This document shows positions 1 to 7,756 of a DNA stretch of 64,000 nt, in pieces. Positions within the stretch are counted from its first letter, which is position 1, and every line of letters begins with the position of its first letter. The notes under the pieces were generated by a model. The model did not search any database. It was not told the origin of the DNA and saw only the letters and a program-made list of their open reading frames with translations. The stretch lies in contig NZ_JALJCK010000003.1 in the NCBI RefSeq assembly GCF_022899355.1, positions 62,001-126,000 of the forward strand. Direction: 5' to 3'. Source of the stretch: Shinella yambaruensis (GTDB taxonomy: Bacteria; Pseudomonadota; Alphaproteobacteria; Rhizobiales; Rhizobiaceae). Both the position numbers and the translations under genes were made by a program.

Positions 1-1480
1 TGGCGATCATCATCAGCGCGTTGCGGCGGTCTTCCGACTTCAGCTTGGCGATGCGGGTCTTGACCTCTTCCGCCGTCGTCACCGCCTCCTGGCCGATCTC
101 GACGATCACGTCGCCGGGCACGATGCCGCGCTCGGCGGCGGCCGAATCGGGCGCCACCTCGGTGATGACGACGCCCTTGACGCTTTCGACGATCTCGAAG
201 GTCTTGCGCGCCTCCTCGCCAAGGTCGCTGATGCCCATGCCGAGCACCGTGTCGGCCTTGCTGGGCTGGGCCTCGCCGGTCTCGGGCGCCATGCCTTCCT
301 CCGTGGTGCCCTCGCCCTCCGTCACCTCGTCCTCGCCGGCCTGCTTCTCGCCGTCCTCGAGGCGGCCGAGCGTGACCTTGACGGTCATTTCCTTGCCGTC
401 GCGCAGCAGCACGACATCGACGGCCTTGCCGACCGGGCTTTCGGCGACGACGCGCGGCAGGTCGCGCATCTCGTCGACATCCTTGCCGTCGAAGCGGATG
501 ATGACGTCGCCGGTCATGATCGAGCCGTTGTCGACCGGCCCGCCCTTGATGATGCCGGCGACGAGCGCGCCCTTGGCCTCGCTCATGCCGATGCTTTCGG
601 CGATGTCGTCGGTAACCGGCTGGATGCGCACGCCGAGCCAGCCGCGCCGTGTCTCGCCGAAGTCGCGCAGCTGCAGGAAGATGTTCTGCGCAAGCTCCGT
701 CGGCACGGAGAAGCCGATGCCGATCGAGCCGCCGGAGGGCGAGATGATCGCCGTGTTGATGCCGATGACCTCGCCCTTCATGTTGAACAGCGGGCCGCCG
801 GAATTGCCGCGGTTGATGGCGGCGTCCGTCTGGATGAAGTTGTCGTAGGGACCGGCATTGATGTTGCGCCCGCGCGCCGAGATGATGCCGACCGTCACCG
901 AACCGCCGAGGCCGAACGGGTTGCCGATCGCCATCACCCAGTCGCCGATGCGCATGGTGCGGGAATCGCCGAAGGGCACCGCCTTCAGCGGCGCTTTCGG
1001 CTCGACCTTCAGGAGCGCAAGGTCGGTCTTCGGGTCGGTGCCGACGAGCTTGGCCTTCAGCTTGGAGCCGTTGGCGAAGTTCACCTCGATATCGTCCGCG
1101 CCCTCGATGACGTGGTTGTTCGTGGCGATGAAGCCCGAGGGATCGATGACGAAGCCGGAGCCGAGCGAATTGACGGTCTGGCCCTGGTTGCCCTCCTCGC
1201 CGCCTTCCCCCTTGAAGAACTCGTCGAAGAAGTCCTGGAAGGGCGAGCCTTCCGGCACCTGGGGAACGGGCGCCTTGTCGTCGCTCTTGACGTTCTGCGA
1301 GGTGGAGATGTTCACCACGGCATCAAGCAGGCTTTCGGCGAGGTCGGCGACAGATTCCGGGCCGTTCGGCTGGACCTGCGCGGCCGCCGGAACGGCAAGC
1401 GGTCCCCCCGCGACCAGCGAAAAACTCACCGCGAGCGCGAGTACCGCATGGGCAACGCTGGACCTCATCTTCAAAGCCAT
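1..1480 (-). CDS. degP: Periplasmic serine endoprotease DegP/HtrA (partial, C-terminus beyond left edge)
   Basis: HtrA-family protease and chaperone that degrades misfolded envelope proteins. The frame is open to the left edge, giving 493 codons; the family is usually about 500 residues, so only a few are missing. A signal-peptide-like hydrophobic stretch lies at residues 11-35, ending near an Ala-rich cleavage site. The trypsin-like domain shows catalytic His123 in TNNHVIEG and Ser227 in GNSGGPLF, and the remaining length fits two PDZ domains. ATG at 1480 was chosen because it places the signal peptide correctly; an in-frame ATG four codons later is an alternative. It is the last visible gene of a minus-strand run after hflK, hflC and a DUF2065 gene. 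An Hfl-DegP neighbourhood is common in proteobacteria and suggests a joint role in membrane protein quality control. Confidence 0.95.
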   Translation of the reverse strand, partial: MALKMRSSVAHAVLALAVSFSLVAGGPLAVPAAAQVQPNGPESVADLAESLLDAVVNISTSQNVKSDDKAPVPQVPEGSPFQDFFDEFFKGEGGEEGNQGQTVNSLGSGFVIDPSGFIATNNHVIEGADDIEVNFANGSKLKAKLVGTDPKTDLALLKVEPKAPLKAVPFGDSRTMRIGDWVMAIGNPFGLGGSVTVGIISARGRNINAGPYDNFIQTDAAINRGNSGGPLFNMKGEVIGINTAIISPSGGSIGIGFSVPTELAQNIFLQLRDFGETRRGWLGVRIQPVTDDIAESIGMSEAKGALVAGIIKGGPVDNGSIMTGDVIIRFDGKDVDEMRDLPRVVAESPVGKAVDVVLLRDGKEMTVKVTLGRLEDGEKQAGEDEVTEGEGTTEEGMAPETGEAQPSKADTVLGMGISDLGEEARKTFEIVESVKGVVITEVAPDSAAAERGIVPGDVIVEIGQEAVTTAEEVKTRIAKLKSEDRRNALMMIA

Positions 1481-1607
1481 GGTCGGCATCCTCTTTCGTC
1501 TGGATTGTCGCAGCGAGTGTTTGCCCCGGATACGGCAAAAATCAGTCCGCCGCGCTGAAATCATGTGAAGTCTTGCCCGTCTTCGCGGGCAGCCGCAAGG
1601 GCCGCGT

Positions 1608-1796
1608 TCACGCGCCGCGGATGAACCAGACCATGGCGACGCCCAGCGCCACGGCGGCGAGCCCCGACATGCGCAGCTGGCTTTCCGGAATCTGCGGCAG
1701 CATTTCCGCCATGAGCTTCAAAACCGAAGGGGCCAGTGCGTACACCAGCCCCTCGATGATCAGGAAGAACGCGATCCCCGTCAGGAAATCGGACAT
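1608..1796 (-). CDS. DUF2065 family small membrane protein
   Basis: A 62-residue protein starting MSDFLTGIAFFLIIEG, with two hydrophobic segments at about residues 4-20 and 42-60, so probably an inner-membrane peptide. It matches the DUF2065 family (YjeT-like), which often follows hflC. The frame can be extended upstream, but that extension is Arg-rich antisense-like sequence inside the end of hflC, so the internal ATG at 1796 is preferred. It begins 7 bases after the hflC stop and is almost certainly co-transcribed with hflK and hflC. Its biochemical role is unknown; location implies a link to the HflKC complex. Confidence 0.85.
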   Translation of the reverse strand: MSDFLTGIAFFLIIEGLVYALAPSVLKLMAEMLPQIPESQLRMSGLAAVALGVAMVWFIRGA

Positions 1797-1803
1797 GCCG
1801 TTC

Positions 1804-2754
1804 TCAGTTTGCGGTCGACGGCGTCGTCGCCGTGCCGTTGCCGGTGCCCGTCGCCGCACCCGAGGTCGCAGGCCTCATGCCCGCAGCGTCCTCGAAGTAG
1901 CGGAAGAACTCCGACTGCGGCGACAGAACCAGCGTGGTGTCGGACGAGGTCATCGAGGTCCGGTAGGCGCTCATCGACCGGTAGAAGTCGAAGAAGTCCG
2001 GGTCCTGCGAGAAGGCTTCGCCGAAGACGCGGTTGCGCTCGCCTTCGCCCTCACCTCTGAGGATTTCCGAATCGCGCTGCGCGGCCGCGATGAACTCGAC
2101 GACCTGGCGGTCGGCGATGGCACGGCGTCGCTGGCCCTCTTCGTTACCGCGGGCGCGGATGAGTTCGGCTTCCGCCAGACGCTCGGCCTTCATGCGATCG
2201 TAGGTCTGCTGCGAGACTTCCTGCGTCAGGTCCGTGCGGCGGATGCGCACGTCGGAGATCGTGAGGCCGAGGTTCGAGGCGTCGTTCGTCAGTTCGCCGC
2301 GCACTTCACGCATCATCGAGGCGCGCTCTTCGGAAAGCGCGGATTCGAAGCCGCGCAGACCGTAGACCCGGCGCAATGCCGCATCGAGACGGGTGCGCAG
2401 GCGCGCTTCCGCCGATTCCCGGTCGCCCGAGACCGCTTCGCGGAAGCGGCGGGCATCGGTGATCTTGTAGACCACGAACGCATCGACCTCGTAGAACTTG
2501 CCGCCCGAGACCTGGACGCGGATGTCGTCGAGGTCGAAGCGCAGCGCCTGGTCCTGGATATACTGCACGCTGTCGGCGTCCATGAAGCCGAAGGGCAGCT
2601 TGAAGTAGAGGCCGGGCTCGGCCTTGACGTCCTGGATCTGGCCGAAGCGGATGACGATCGCCTGCTGGCGCTCGTTGACGACGAACACAGAGGAATAGGC
2701 GATGAAGAGGAGAACGCCGATGGCGATCAGGATTGCCGGTACACGATTGCCCAT
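1804..2754 (-). CDS. hflC: FtsH protease regulator subunit HflC
   Basis: SPFH/prohibitin-family protein that forms the HflKC cage around the membrane protease FtsH and modulates its activity. It has 316 residues. One membrane anchor lies at residues 5-25, followed by the SPFH domain (NERQQAIVIRFGQI onward) facing the periplasm, then a helical region rich in Glu, Arg and Ala. The last 20 residues are a low-complexity Ala/Thr/Gly tail. The start codon overlaps the hflK stop by one base (TAATG), which indicates translational coupling. Length and domain order match known HflC proteins. Confidence 0.96.
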   Translation of the reverse strand: MGNRVPAILIAIGVLLFIAYSSVFVVNERQQAIVIRFGQIQDVKAEPGLYFKLPFGFMDADSVQYIQDQALRFDLDDIRVQVSGGKFYEVDAFVVYKITDARRFREAVSGDRESAEARLRTRLDAALRRVYGLRGFESALSEERASMMREVRGELTNDASNLGLTISDVRIRRTDLTQEVSQQTYDRMKAERLAEAELIRARGNEEGQRRRAIADRQVVEFIAAAQRDSEILRGEGEGERNRVFGEAFSQDPDFFDFYRSMSAYRTSMTSSDTTLVLSPQSEFFRYFEDAAGMRPATSGAATGTGNGTATTPSTAN

Positions 2755-3878
2755 TACTGCGTGCCTCCCGCCTGCTGCTGGCTGGTCGACCGGCCAAGTT
2801 CGTTGAGGGGAAGGAACGGAACGACGCCCTGGCCGCCCTGCTTCTCGTCGATGATGACCTTCTTGGAATTCTGCATCACGCCTTCCATGGTTTCAAGGAA
2901 GAGGCGCTTGCGGGTGACGTCCGGCGCTGCCTTGTACTGTTCGTAGATGGACAGGAAGCGTGCCGCCTCACCTTCCGCTTCCTTGACGACGCGGTCCTTG
3001 TAGGCGGCCGCCTCTTCGCGGATCTGCGCGGACTGGCCGCGGGCAAGACCCAGCTTCTGGTTGGCGTACTGGTTGGCTTCCTCGACGAAGCGGTCCTCGT
3101 CCTGCTCGGCGCGTTGCACCTCGTCGAAGGCATCGGCCACCTCGCGCGGCGGGGCCGCGTCCTCGATGGCGACCGTGTTGATCGAGATACCGGAGCCGTA
3201 GGCGTCCATGGTCGCCTGGATCGTCGTCTTCACGCCTTCCGCGATCGCCTGGCGGTTGTCGCGGAAGATGTCCTGGGCGGGACGGCGGCCGACGACTTCG
3301 CGCATGGCGCTTTCGGCAACCTGCTGCAGCGTCTCGGCCGGGTATTCGAGGTTGAAGAGGTAGGACTGCGGATCGGTGACCGAATAGAGCACCGAGAACT
3401 GCACGTTGACGATGTTCTGGTCGCCCGTCAGCATCAGGCCGGAGCTGTCGGAATTCGAGGAGGCCGTGCGGCGGCCGATATTCTGCTGCTGCTCGGTGAT
3501 CTTCACGAGTTCGACGGTTTCCAGCGGCCAGAGGTGGAAGTGCAGGCCGGGCATGGAGACTTCCTGCTTCGGCTTGCCGAAGCGCAGCTCGACGCCGCGC
3601 TCGTCCGGCTGGACGGTGTAGATGGAACTCATCAGCCAGAAGACGCCGACGAGCAGCAGCGCGATGACCACGACGCCGCCGTTGATGCCGCCGGGCATGA
3701 CGTTCTTCAATTGGTCCTGGCCGCGCCGGATGATGTCCTCAAGGTCGGGCGGGCCGCCATTGCCGCTTCCGCCGCCGCCGCGGGGGCGGTTCGGTCCCTG
3801 CCCCCATGGCCCCTGATTGTTTCCGCCGCCGCCGCCCCAAGGGCCGCCGCCGCCGTTCTGATTGCTCCAGGGCATCAA
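2754..3878 (-). CDS. hflK: FtsH protease regulator subunit HflK
   Basis: Partner of HflC in the SPFH complex that surrounds FtsH. It has 374 residues. The N-terminus (about 1-55) is very rich in Gly, Asn, Pro and Trp, as in other HflK proteins and probably cytoplasmic and disordered. A single membrane segment follows at about 65-85 (GGVVVIALLLVGVFW), then the SPFH domain beginning near YTVQPDERGVELRFGKP and a helical segment with Glu/Ala/Arg heptads. It overlaps the hflC start by one base. The 153-base gap to the upstream folA holds an inverted repeat, so hflK may have its own promoter or a structured leader. Confidence 0.96.
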   Translation of the reverse strand: MMPWSNQNGGGGPWGGGGGNNQGPWGQGPNRPRGGGGSGNGGPPDLEDIIRRGQDQLKNVMPGGINGGVVVIALLLVGVFWLMSSIYTVQPDERGVELRFGKPKQEVSMPGLHFHLWPLETVELVKITEQQQNIGRRTASSNSDSSGLMLTGDQNIVNVQFSVLYSVTDPQSYLFNLEYPAETLQQVAESAMREVVGRRPAQDIFRDNRQAIAEGVKTTIQATMDAYGSGISINTVAIEDAAPPREVADAFDEVQRAEQDEDRFVEEANQYANQKLGLARGQSAQIREEAAAYKDRVVKEAEGEAARFLSIYEQYKAAPDVTRKRLFLETMEGVMQNSKKVIIDEKQGGQGVVPFLPLNELGRSTSQQQAGGTQ

Positions 3879-3909
3879 TACCTCTTTCTTTATATCCCTA
3901 CGTGCCGCA

Positions 3910-3934
3910 TTTCGCGGAGTGTTTCACCGCGAAA
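3910..3934. other. Inverted repeat in the hflK leader
   Basis: Perfect 8-bp arms TTTCGCGG and CCGCGAAA are separated by 9 bases, about 30 bases upstream of the hflK start in the gap after folA. There is no T-run on the minus strand after it, so it is not a clear intrinsic terminator. It could be a leader hairpin or a binding site; the sequence does not decide. Confidence 0.4.
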
Positions 3935-4031
3935 CGCGAGGTGAACCCGTTATAGGTATCCCTCCGGCACCTTTCAACAAATCCGCGTGGGCTTGCGGGC
4001 CTGTGCGGCAAAATAGTTCGTGATCGGGGGC

Positions 4032-4553
4032 TTATGCGGCCGCTTTTCGGCGCCAGGTGACAAAACGCATGGCGTGACTGTCCTTCTCGCCCTGCGGAAT
4101 CGGCTCTTCCACCGCCTTTTCGAAGACGGCCGGGTCGATGTCGGGAAAGCGCGCATCGCCCTCCACATCCGCCTTGACATGGGTGACATGCAGGATATCC
4201 GCCCGGTCGAAGGCCTGGGCGTAGATCTGCCCGCCGCCGATGACGCAGACCTCGTCGACGCCCAGTCTTCCCGCCTCCCGGCGTGCGGCGGCCAGCCCCT
4301 CCTCGAGCGAGGAGACGACCTCGGCGCCGGGCGCGGAAAAGGCCGCGTCGCGGGTGATGACGATATTCGGCCGGCCCGGCAGCGGCCGGCCGATCGATTC
4401 CCAGGTCTTGCGGCCCATCAGCACCGGCTTGCCGAGCGTCAGCTGCTTGAAGCGCTTGAGGTCCGACGGCAGGCGCCACGGCAGGTCGCCGTCGCGGCCG
4501 ATGACGCCGTTCCTGGCGACGGCCACAACGAGGACGATCTTGGCTTCAGTCAT
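4032..4553 (-). CDS. folA: Dihydrofolate reductase
   Basis: Reduces dihydrofolate to tetrahydrofolate with NADPH, regenerating the cofactor oxidised by thymidylate synthase. It has 173 residues, normal for bacterial DHFR. The N-terminal motif NGVIGRDGDLPWRLPSDLKRF carries the active-site acidic residue in the family position; the NADPH-binding segment VLMGRKTWESIGRPLPGR and the late VIGGGQIYAQA motif are both present. The start lies 15 bases after the thyA stop on the same strand, so the two are a thyA-folA operon, a standard metabolic pairing. The C-terminus ends in a short basic Ala-rich tail. Confidence 0.97.
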   Translation of the reverse strand: MTEAKIVLVVAVARNGVIGRDGDLPWRLPSDLKRFKQLTLGKPVLMGRKTWESIGRPLPGRPNIVITRDAAFSAPGAEVVSSLEEGLAAARREAGRLGVDEVCVIGGGQIYAQAFDRADILHVTHVKADVEGDARFPDIDPAVFEKAVEEPIPQGEKDSHAMRFVTWRRKAAA

Positions 4554-4568
4554 GCGGACACCTGGAAA

Positions 4569-5363
4569 TCAGACGGCAATGGGCGCCTTGATGGTTGAAT
4601 CGGCTTCATAGCCGATCAGGGTGAAGTCCTCGAATTTGAAGGAGAAAAGGTCCTTCACATCGGGGTTGAGCTTCATGAAGGGCAAGGGCTTCGGGCGGCG
4701 CGTCAACTGGGTGCGCACCTGCTCGAAATGGTTGGAGTAGATGTGCGCGTCGCCCAGCGTGTGCACGAAGTCGCCCGGCTGCAGGCCGGTCGCCTGCGCC
4801 ACCATCATGGTCAGCAGCGCATAGGAGGCGATGTTGAAGGGCACGCCGAGGAAGATGTCGGCGGAGCGCTGGTAGAGCTGGCAGGAGAGCTTTCCGTCCG
4901 CCACGTAGAACTGGAACAGGCAATGGCAGGGCGGCAGCGCCATCTCGTCGACCAGCGCCGGGTTCCACGCCGAGACGATGTGGCGGCGCGAGTTCGGATT
5001 GCGCCTGATGCTGTCGAGGACGGCGACGATCTGGTCGAGATGGCGCCCGTCATGGGTCGGCCAGGAGCGCCACTGGTAGCCGTAGACCGGGCCGAGCTCG
5101 CCCTCGGCATCGGCCCATTCGTCCCAGATGGTCACGCCGTTCTCGTTGAGATAGGCGATGTTGGTATCGCCCTTCAGGAACCACAGGAGTTCATGGATGA
5201 TCGAGCGCAGGTGCAGCTTCTTGGTCGTCAGCACCGGAAAACCTTCCGAAAGGTCGAAGCGCATCTGGTAGCCGAAGACGCCGCGCGTGCCCGTGCCGGT
5301 CCGGTCGGCGCGGTCGGTGCCGTTTTCCATCACATGGGCGAGAAGGTCGAGATATTGCTGCAT
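4569..5363 (-). CDS. thyA: Thymidylate synthase
   Basis: Converts dUMP to dTMP using methylene-tetrahydrofolate as donor. It has 264 residues, the same as the Escherichia coli enzyme. The catalytic cysteine lies in [11 protein letters not shown] (second half-site region), the phosphate-binding motif [13 protein letters not shown] follows, and the folate/nucleotide motif GDAHIYSNH and C-terminal IKAPIAV are intact. It is the first gene of the thyA-folA pair; the upstream 87 bases to the DUF2853 gene end contain only a weak hairpin. Nothing unusual in length or key residues. Confidence 0.98.
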   Translation of the reverse strand: MQQYLDLLAHVMENGTDRADRTGTGTRGVFGYQMRFDLSEGFPVLTTKKLHLRSIIHELLWFLKGDTNIAYLNENGVTIWDEWADAEGELGPVYGYQWRSWPTHDGRHLDQIVAVLDSIRRNPNSRRHIVSAWNPALVDEMALPPCHCLFQFYVADGKLSCQLYQRSADIFLGVPFNIASYALLTMMVAQATGLQPGDFVHTLGDAHIYSNHFEQVRTQLTRRPKPLPFMKLNPDVKDLFSFKFEDFTLIGYEADSTIKAPIAV

Positions 5364-5450
5364 GGTCGCCGCCGATTCGTTGTCCAGCGTGAGATACTAG
5401 AGCGGGAACGGCGGCGTCCAAAGCGTGAAATCGGGTTGTCCCGGTTTTCC

Positions 5451-5762
5451 TCAGGCGAGCGCGCCGAGCGTGCCGAGCTCCTTGGCGGTGAGATAGTAGA
5501 AGGTGACGCGCGATTTGGTGCGGTCGTCGGCCATGGTCTTGCAGACGGTCTCCACGGCCTTGTCGGCCGCCTCGCCCGTGATGCCGAACTTCTTGGCGCA
5601 CCACTTTTCCTTGACGCGGTTCAGCTCTTCCGGGTCGGAGCAGGAGACGAGCGAGGAGTCGCGGTTGCGCAGCGCGATGCCGAGATGGCTCACGATCTTC
5701 TTGACGATGGCCTCGTCCGCACCGCTGTCATACTTGCGGACATCTGCGAGATAGTCGGTCAT
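5451..5762 (-). CDS. DUF2853 family protein
   Basis: A small soluble protein of 103 residues starting MTDYLADVRKYDSGADEAIVKKIVSHLGIALRNRD. It matches the DUF2853 family widely found in alphaproteobacteria: conserved SSLVSCSDPEEL, a WCAKK segment and a C-terminal TFYYLTAKELG block. It is predicted to be mainly helical, without a signal peptide or membrane segment. It lies upstream of thyA on the same strand with an 87-base gap, so co-transcription is possible but not shown. Function unknown. Confidence 0.9.
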   Translation of the reverse strand: MTDYLADVRKYDSGADEAIVKKIVSHLGIALRNRDSSLVSCSDPEELNRVKEKWCAKKFGITGEAADKAVETVCKTMADDRTKSRVTFYYLTAKELGTLGALA

Positions 5763-6007
5763 GGTAGCTCCTCTACGATCTCTCGGCCGCCGCCATCATG
5801 ACGGACCTGCCGCGTGCCATGTTTTTCATGCGGTCGCGGCAAGTCAAGTGCTAATAAAGCCCGGCCATCCCGTCCCGCTCGCCGGCTTCCAGGGCCGAGG
5901 CCCGCGGAAACCCCGCCCTCCGTTCGCCGAAACCGCCCGAGCCCGAAAACTTTGCCAGATCCCTGTCACAAAGCCCTTTTCTTGGGGGCCGAGAGCGCCT
6001 ATATGAA

Positions 6008-6335
6008 GGGTGCTGCCTCGGCAGCTATGGCAATAAACGGGCGGTGTAATAAACCCATTGGACCCGGGGGCGGTACCCGGCGCCTCCACCAAAAACCGGT
6101 CTTTCCAAGCGGACCGGCTTTTGATGGGGGCGAAATAGGATCGACAAGGGCGTAAAGATCGACTTTTTGCTCGGCATTGTACCACCGTTATCGGGCTAAA
6201 CTTGTAGTTGCAAACGACAACTATGCGGAAGCTCGTCTCGCTGCCTAATGGCGGTGTGACACTTCACTCAAAGTCCTGACGGGTCGCACCGGCAGGCGGG
6301 GTCCGAAGGCACCTGGCAACAGAAGCCTTCACCTT
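6008..6335 (+). ncRNA. ssrA: Circularly permuted two-piece tmRNA (ssrA)
   Basis: Rescues stalled ribosomes and adds a degradation tag. The acceptor piece comes first: a T-arm-like segment and acceptor strand CGCCTCC end in ACCA at 6088-6091. A short spacer (6092-6125) with an inverted repeat around CCGGTC follows and is expected to be removed. The coding piece starts with GGGGGCG at 6126-6132, which can pair with CGCCTCC (one G-U pair). The tag frame at 6210-6248 reads ANDNYAEARLAA then TAA. This order is the permuted arrangement known in alphaproteobacteria. The 5' limit is estimated from a TATATG element at 6000-6005 and the 3' limit from the hairpin region, so both ends are uncertain by some tens of bases. 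The 200 bases from here to sspB hold no gene I can support. Confidence 0.93.
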
Positions 6336-6543
6336 CTCCAATCTCTTGAAATGGTCTATAGCTGTGCCAGATGACTCGTGCCGACAGGTATGAGGCCGGA
6401 GCAGTTCCAGCAAAAAGCGTGAAGCGGTTTTGCGTCCGGAATTGCGTCGAAACAAGGGACGGAGCATTTCTGCGTTTCGAAGAAAAGCACAAATGCTCTC
6501 ATGCAATGCCTGAACACAAAGGCTGGAAGAAAGACAGGAACGG

Positions 6544-7062
6544 ATGGCGCAAGACCATATTCGCTATGACATTCTCGCCCAGGACGCGCTGCGCAGCGTC
6601 ATCCGCAAGGTTTTGTCCGAGGTCGCCGTCACCGGGCACCTGCCGGGCGAGCACCACTTCTTCATCACGTTCCTCACCAACGCCCCCGGCGTGCGCATCT
6701 CGCAGCACCTGAAGGCGAAATATGCCGAGCAGATGACCATCGTCATCCAGCACCAGTTCTGGGACCTTAAGGTCACCGAGAGCCTGTTCGAGATCGGCCT
6801 TTCCTTCTCCGACACGCCGGAAAAGCTCGTCATCCCGTTCAACGCCATCCGCGGCTTCTATGACCCGTCGGTAAGCTTCGAACTGGAATTCGACGTGCCG
6901 GCCGTCGAGGAAGACGGACACTCCGCCGAGATCACGGCCTACCCCGCCTTCGCGGAAAAGGCGGAGGAAGCCATCGAGGAGCCGACGCCGCCGACCGGTG
7001 GCGACGACAACAACAAGGGCGGCTCCGTCGTCTCGCTCGATTCCTTCCGCAAGAAGAACTGA
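6544..7062 (+). CDS. sspB: ClpXP adaptor SspB (alpha type)
   Basis: Delivers ssrA-tagged proteins to the ClpXP protease. It has 172 residues. The N-terminal folded domain (about 1-125) begins MAQDHIRYDILAQDALRSVIRKVL and contains GEHHFFITFLTNAPGV, characteristic of the SspB-alpha family. An acidic, Pro-rich linker follows (about 128-155), and the C-terminus SVVSLDSFRKKN is the ClpX-docking tail. The gene lies directly downstream of the tmRNA gene in the same direction, so tag and tag-reader are neighbours. A DUF4169 gene follows after 9 bases and is probably co-transcribed. Confidence 0.96.
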   Translation: MAQDHIRYDILAQDALRSVIRKVLSEVAVTGHLPGEHHFFITFLTNAPGVRISQHLKAKYAEQMTIVIQHQFWDLKVTESLFEIGLSFSDTPEKLVIPFNAIRGFYDPSVSFELEFDVPAVEEDGHSAEITAYPAFAEKAEEAIEEPTPPTGGDDNNKGGSVVSLDSFRKKN

Positions 7063-7071
7063 GGTCGCGCG

Positions 7072-7281
7072 ATGAGCGGCGACGTCGTCAATCTCCGCCA
7101 GGTCCGCAAGCAGAAGGCCCGCTCCGAAAAGGAAAGGCAGGCCGAGCAGAATCGCATCAGCTTCGGCCGCACCAAGGCCGAAAAGGCGCTGACGCGCGCG
7201 CTGAACGACAAGGCGCAGAAGACGTTCGAACAGGGCCATCTGGAACGGCCCGGCCGCGACCCCGAGGATGGCGAAGGCTGA
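7072..7281 (+). CDS. DUF4169 family protein
   Basis: A 69-residue, highly charged protein (MSGDVVNLRQVRKQKARSE) rich in Lys, Arg and Glu and probably one long helix. It matches the small DUF4169 family of alphaproteobacteria, where the N-terminal VNLRQVRKQKAR block is typical. It begins 9 bases after sspB and is followed by a ribbon-helix-helix gene, a trio I recognise as common in rhizobia. Function unknown; the charge suggests contact with nucleic acid or a partner protein. Confidence 0.82.
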   Translation: MSGDVVNLRQVRKQKARSEKERQAEQNRISFGRTKAEKALTRALNDKAQKTFEQGHLERPGRDPEDGEG

Positions 7282-7438
7282 TCTTTCAAGCCCTTGCCGT
7301 CGGGACCGGACTCGATACCGGAGAACGTTCCGGCGGCTCAAGGCAGAGCGGGCAGCTCCTCGCGCCTTCGGGCAAGCAAGGACCGCCGCGCTCTGCCGGA
7401 ACGCTCCAACCGGACGGCGCCGGGGCGCAGGAATGGGC

Positions 7439-7663
7439 ATGATCCGCAAATATTCGACGACCCTGCACGGCCACCGCACGAGCTTCTCGCTCGAGCCCGC
7501 CTTTCATGACGCGCTAAGGGCTATCGCCGACGAGCGCGACCTGCCGGTCGCCGCCCTCATTCGTGAAATCGACGATGCCCGCGGCGTCGAGGGCAACCTG
7601 TCCTCGGCGCTGCGCCTCCATGTGCTGGACTGGCTGAAACGCAAGGCAGACGGCGCAACGTAG
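7439..7663 (+). CDS. Ribbon-helix-helix domain protein
   Basis: A 74-residue protein, MIRKYSTTLHGHRTSFSLEPAFHDAL, matching the alphaproteobacterial RHH family (RHH_4 type), small DNA-binding proteins related to Arc/MetJ. The N-terminal strand RKYSTTLHGHRTSFSLE would insert into the DNA groove; helix motifs follow up to LRLHVLDWLKRKA. Two ATGs two codons apart are possible; the second was chosen because AGGA at 7428-7432 is then well spaced. The frame is open upstream, but that part overlaps the end of the DUF4169 gene and lacks family similarity. Target unknown. Confidence 0.82.
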   Translation: MIRKYSTTLHGHRTSFSLEPAFHDALRAIADERDLPVAALIREIDDARGVEGNLSSALRLHVLDWLKRKADGAT

Positions 7664-7668
7664 CGCAC

Positions 7669-7704
7669 GGCCCGCAAGAGGCCTTGCCGGCTTCCCGGCG
7701 GGCC
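7669..7704. other. Inverted repeat between convergent genes
   Basis: Arms GGCCCGC and GCGGGCC are separated by 22 bases and lie between the ribbon-helix-helix gene and the convergent AsmA-like gene. No T-run follows on either strand, so it may slow transcription or be processed, but it is not a classical intrinsic terminator. Confidence 0.35.
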
Positions 7705-7756
7705 ACGTCCGCGGCGGCATGGACCACAATTCGCTGTTCCCGAAACGCGGAACGGC

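Noticed and set aside
5429-5447. Weak CGGG/CCCG hairpin after the DUF2853 gene
   Set aside because: Only 4-bp arms and a poor T-run; not strong enough to call a terminator.
5814-6185. Open frames on both strands across the tmRNA gene
   Set aside because: They run through the acceptor stem and spacer of ssrA, have no ribosome site and no family similarity.
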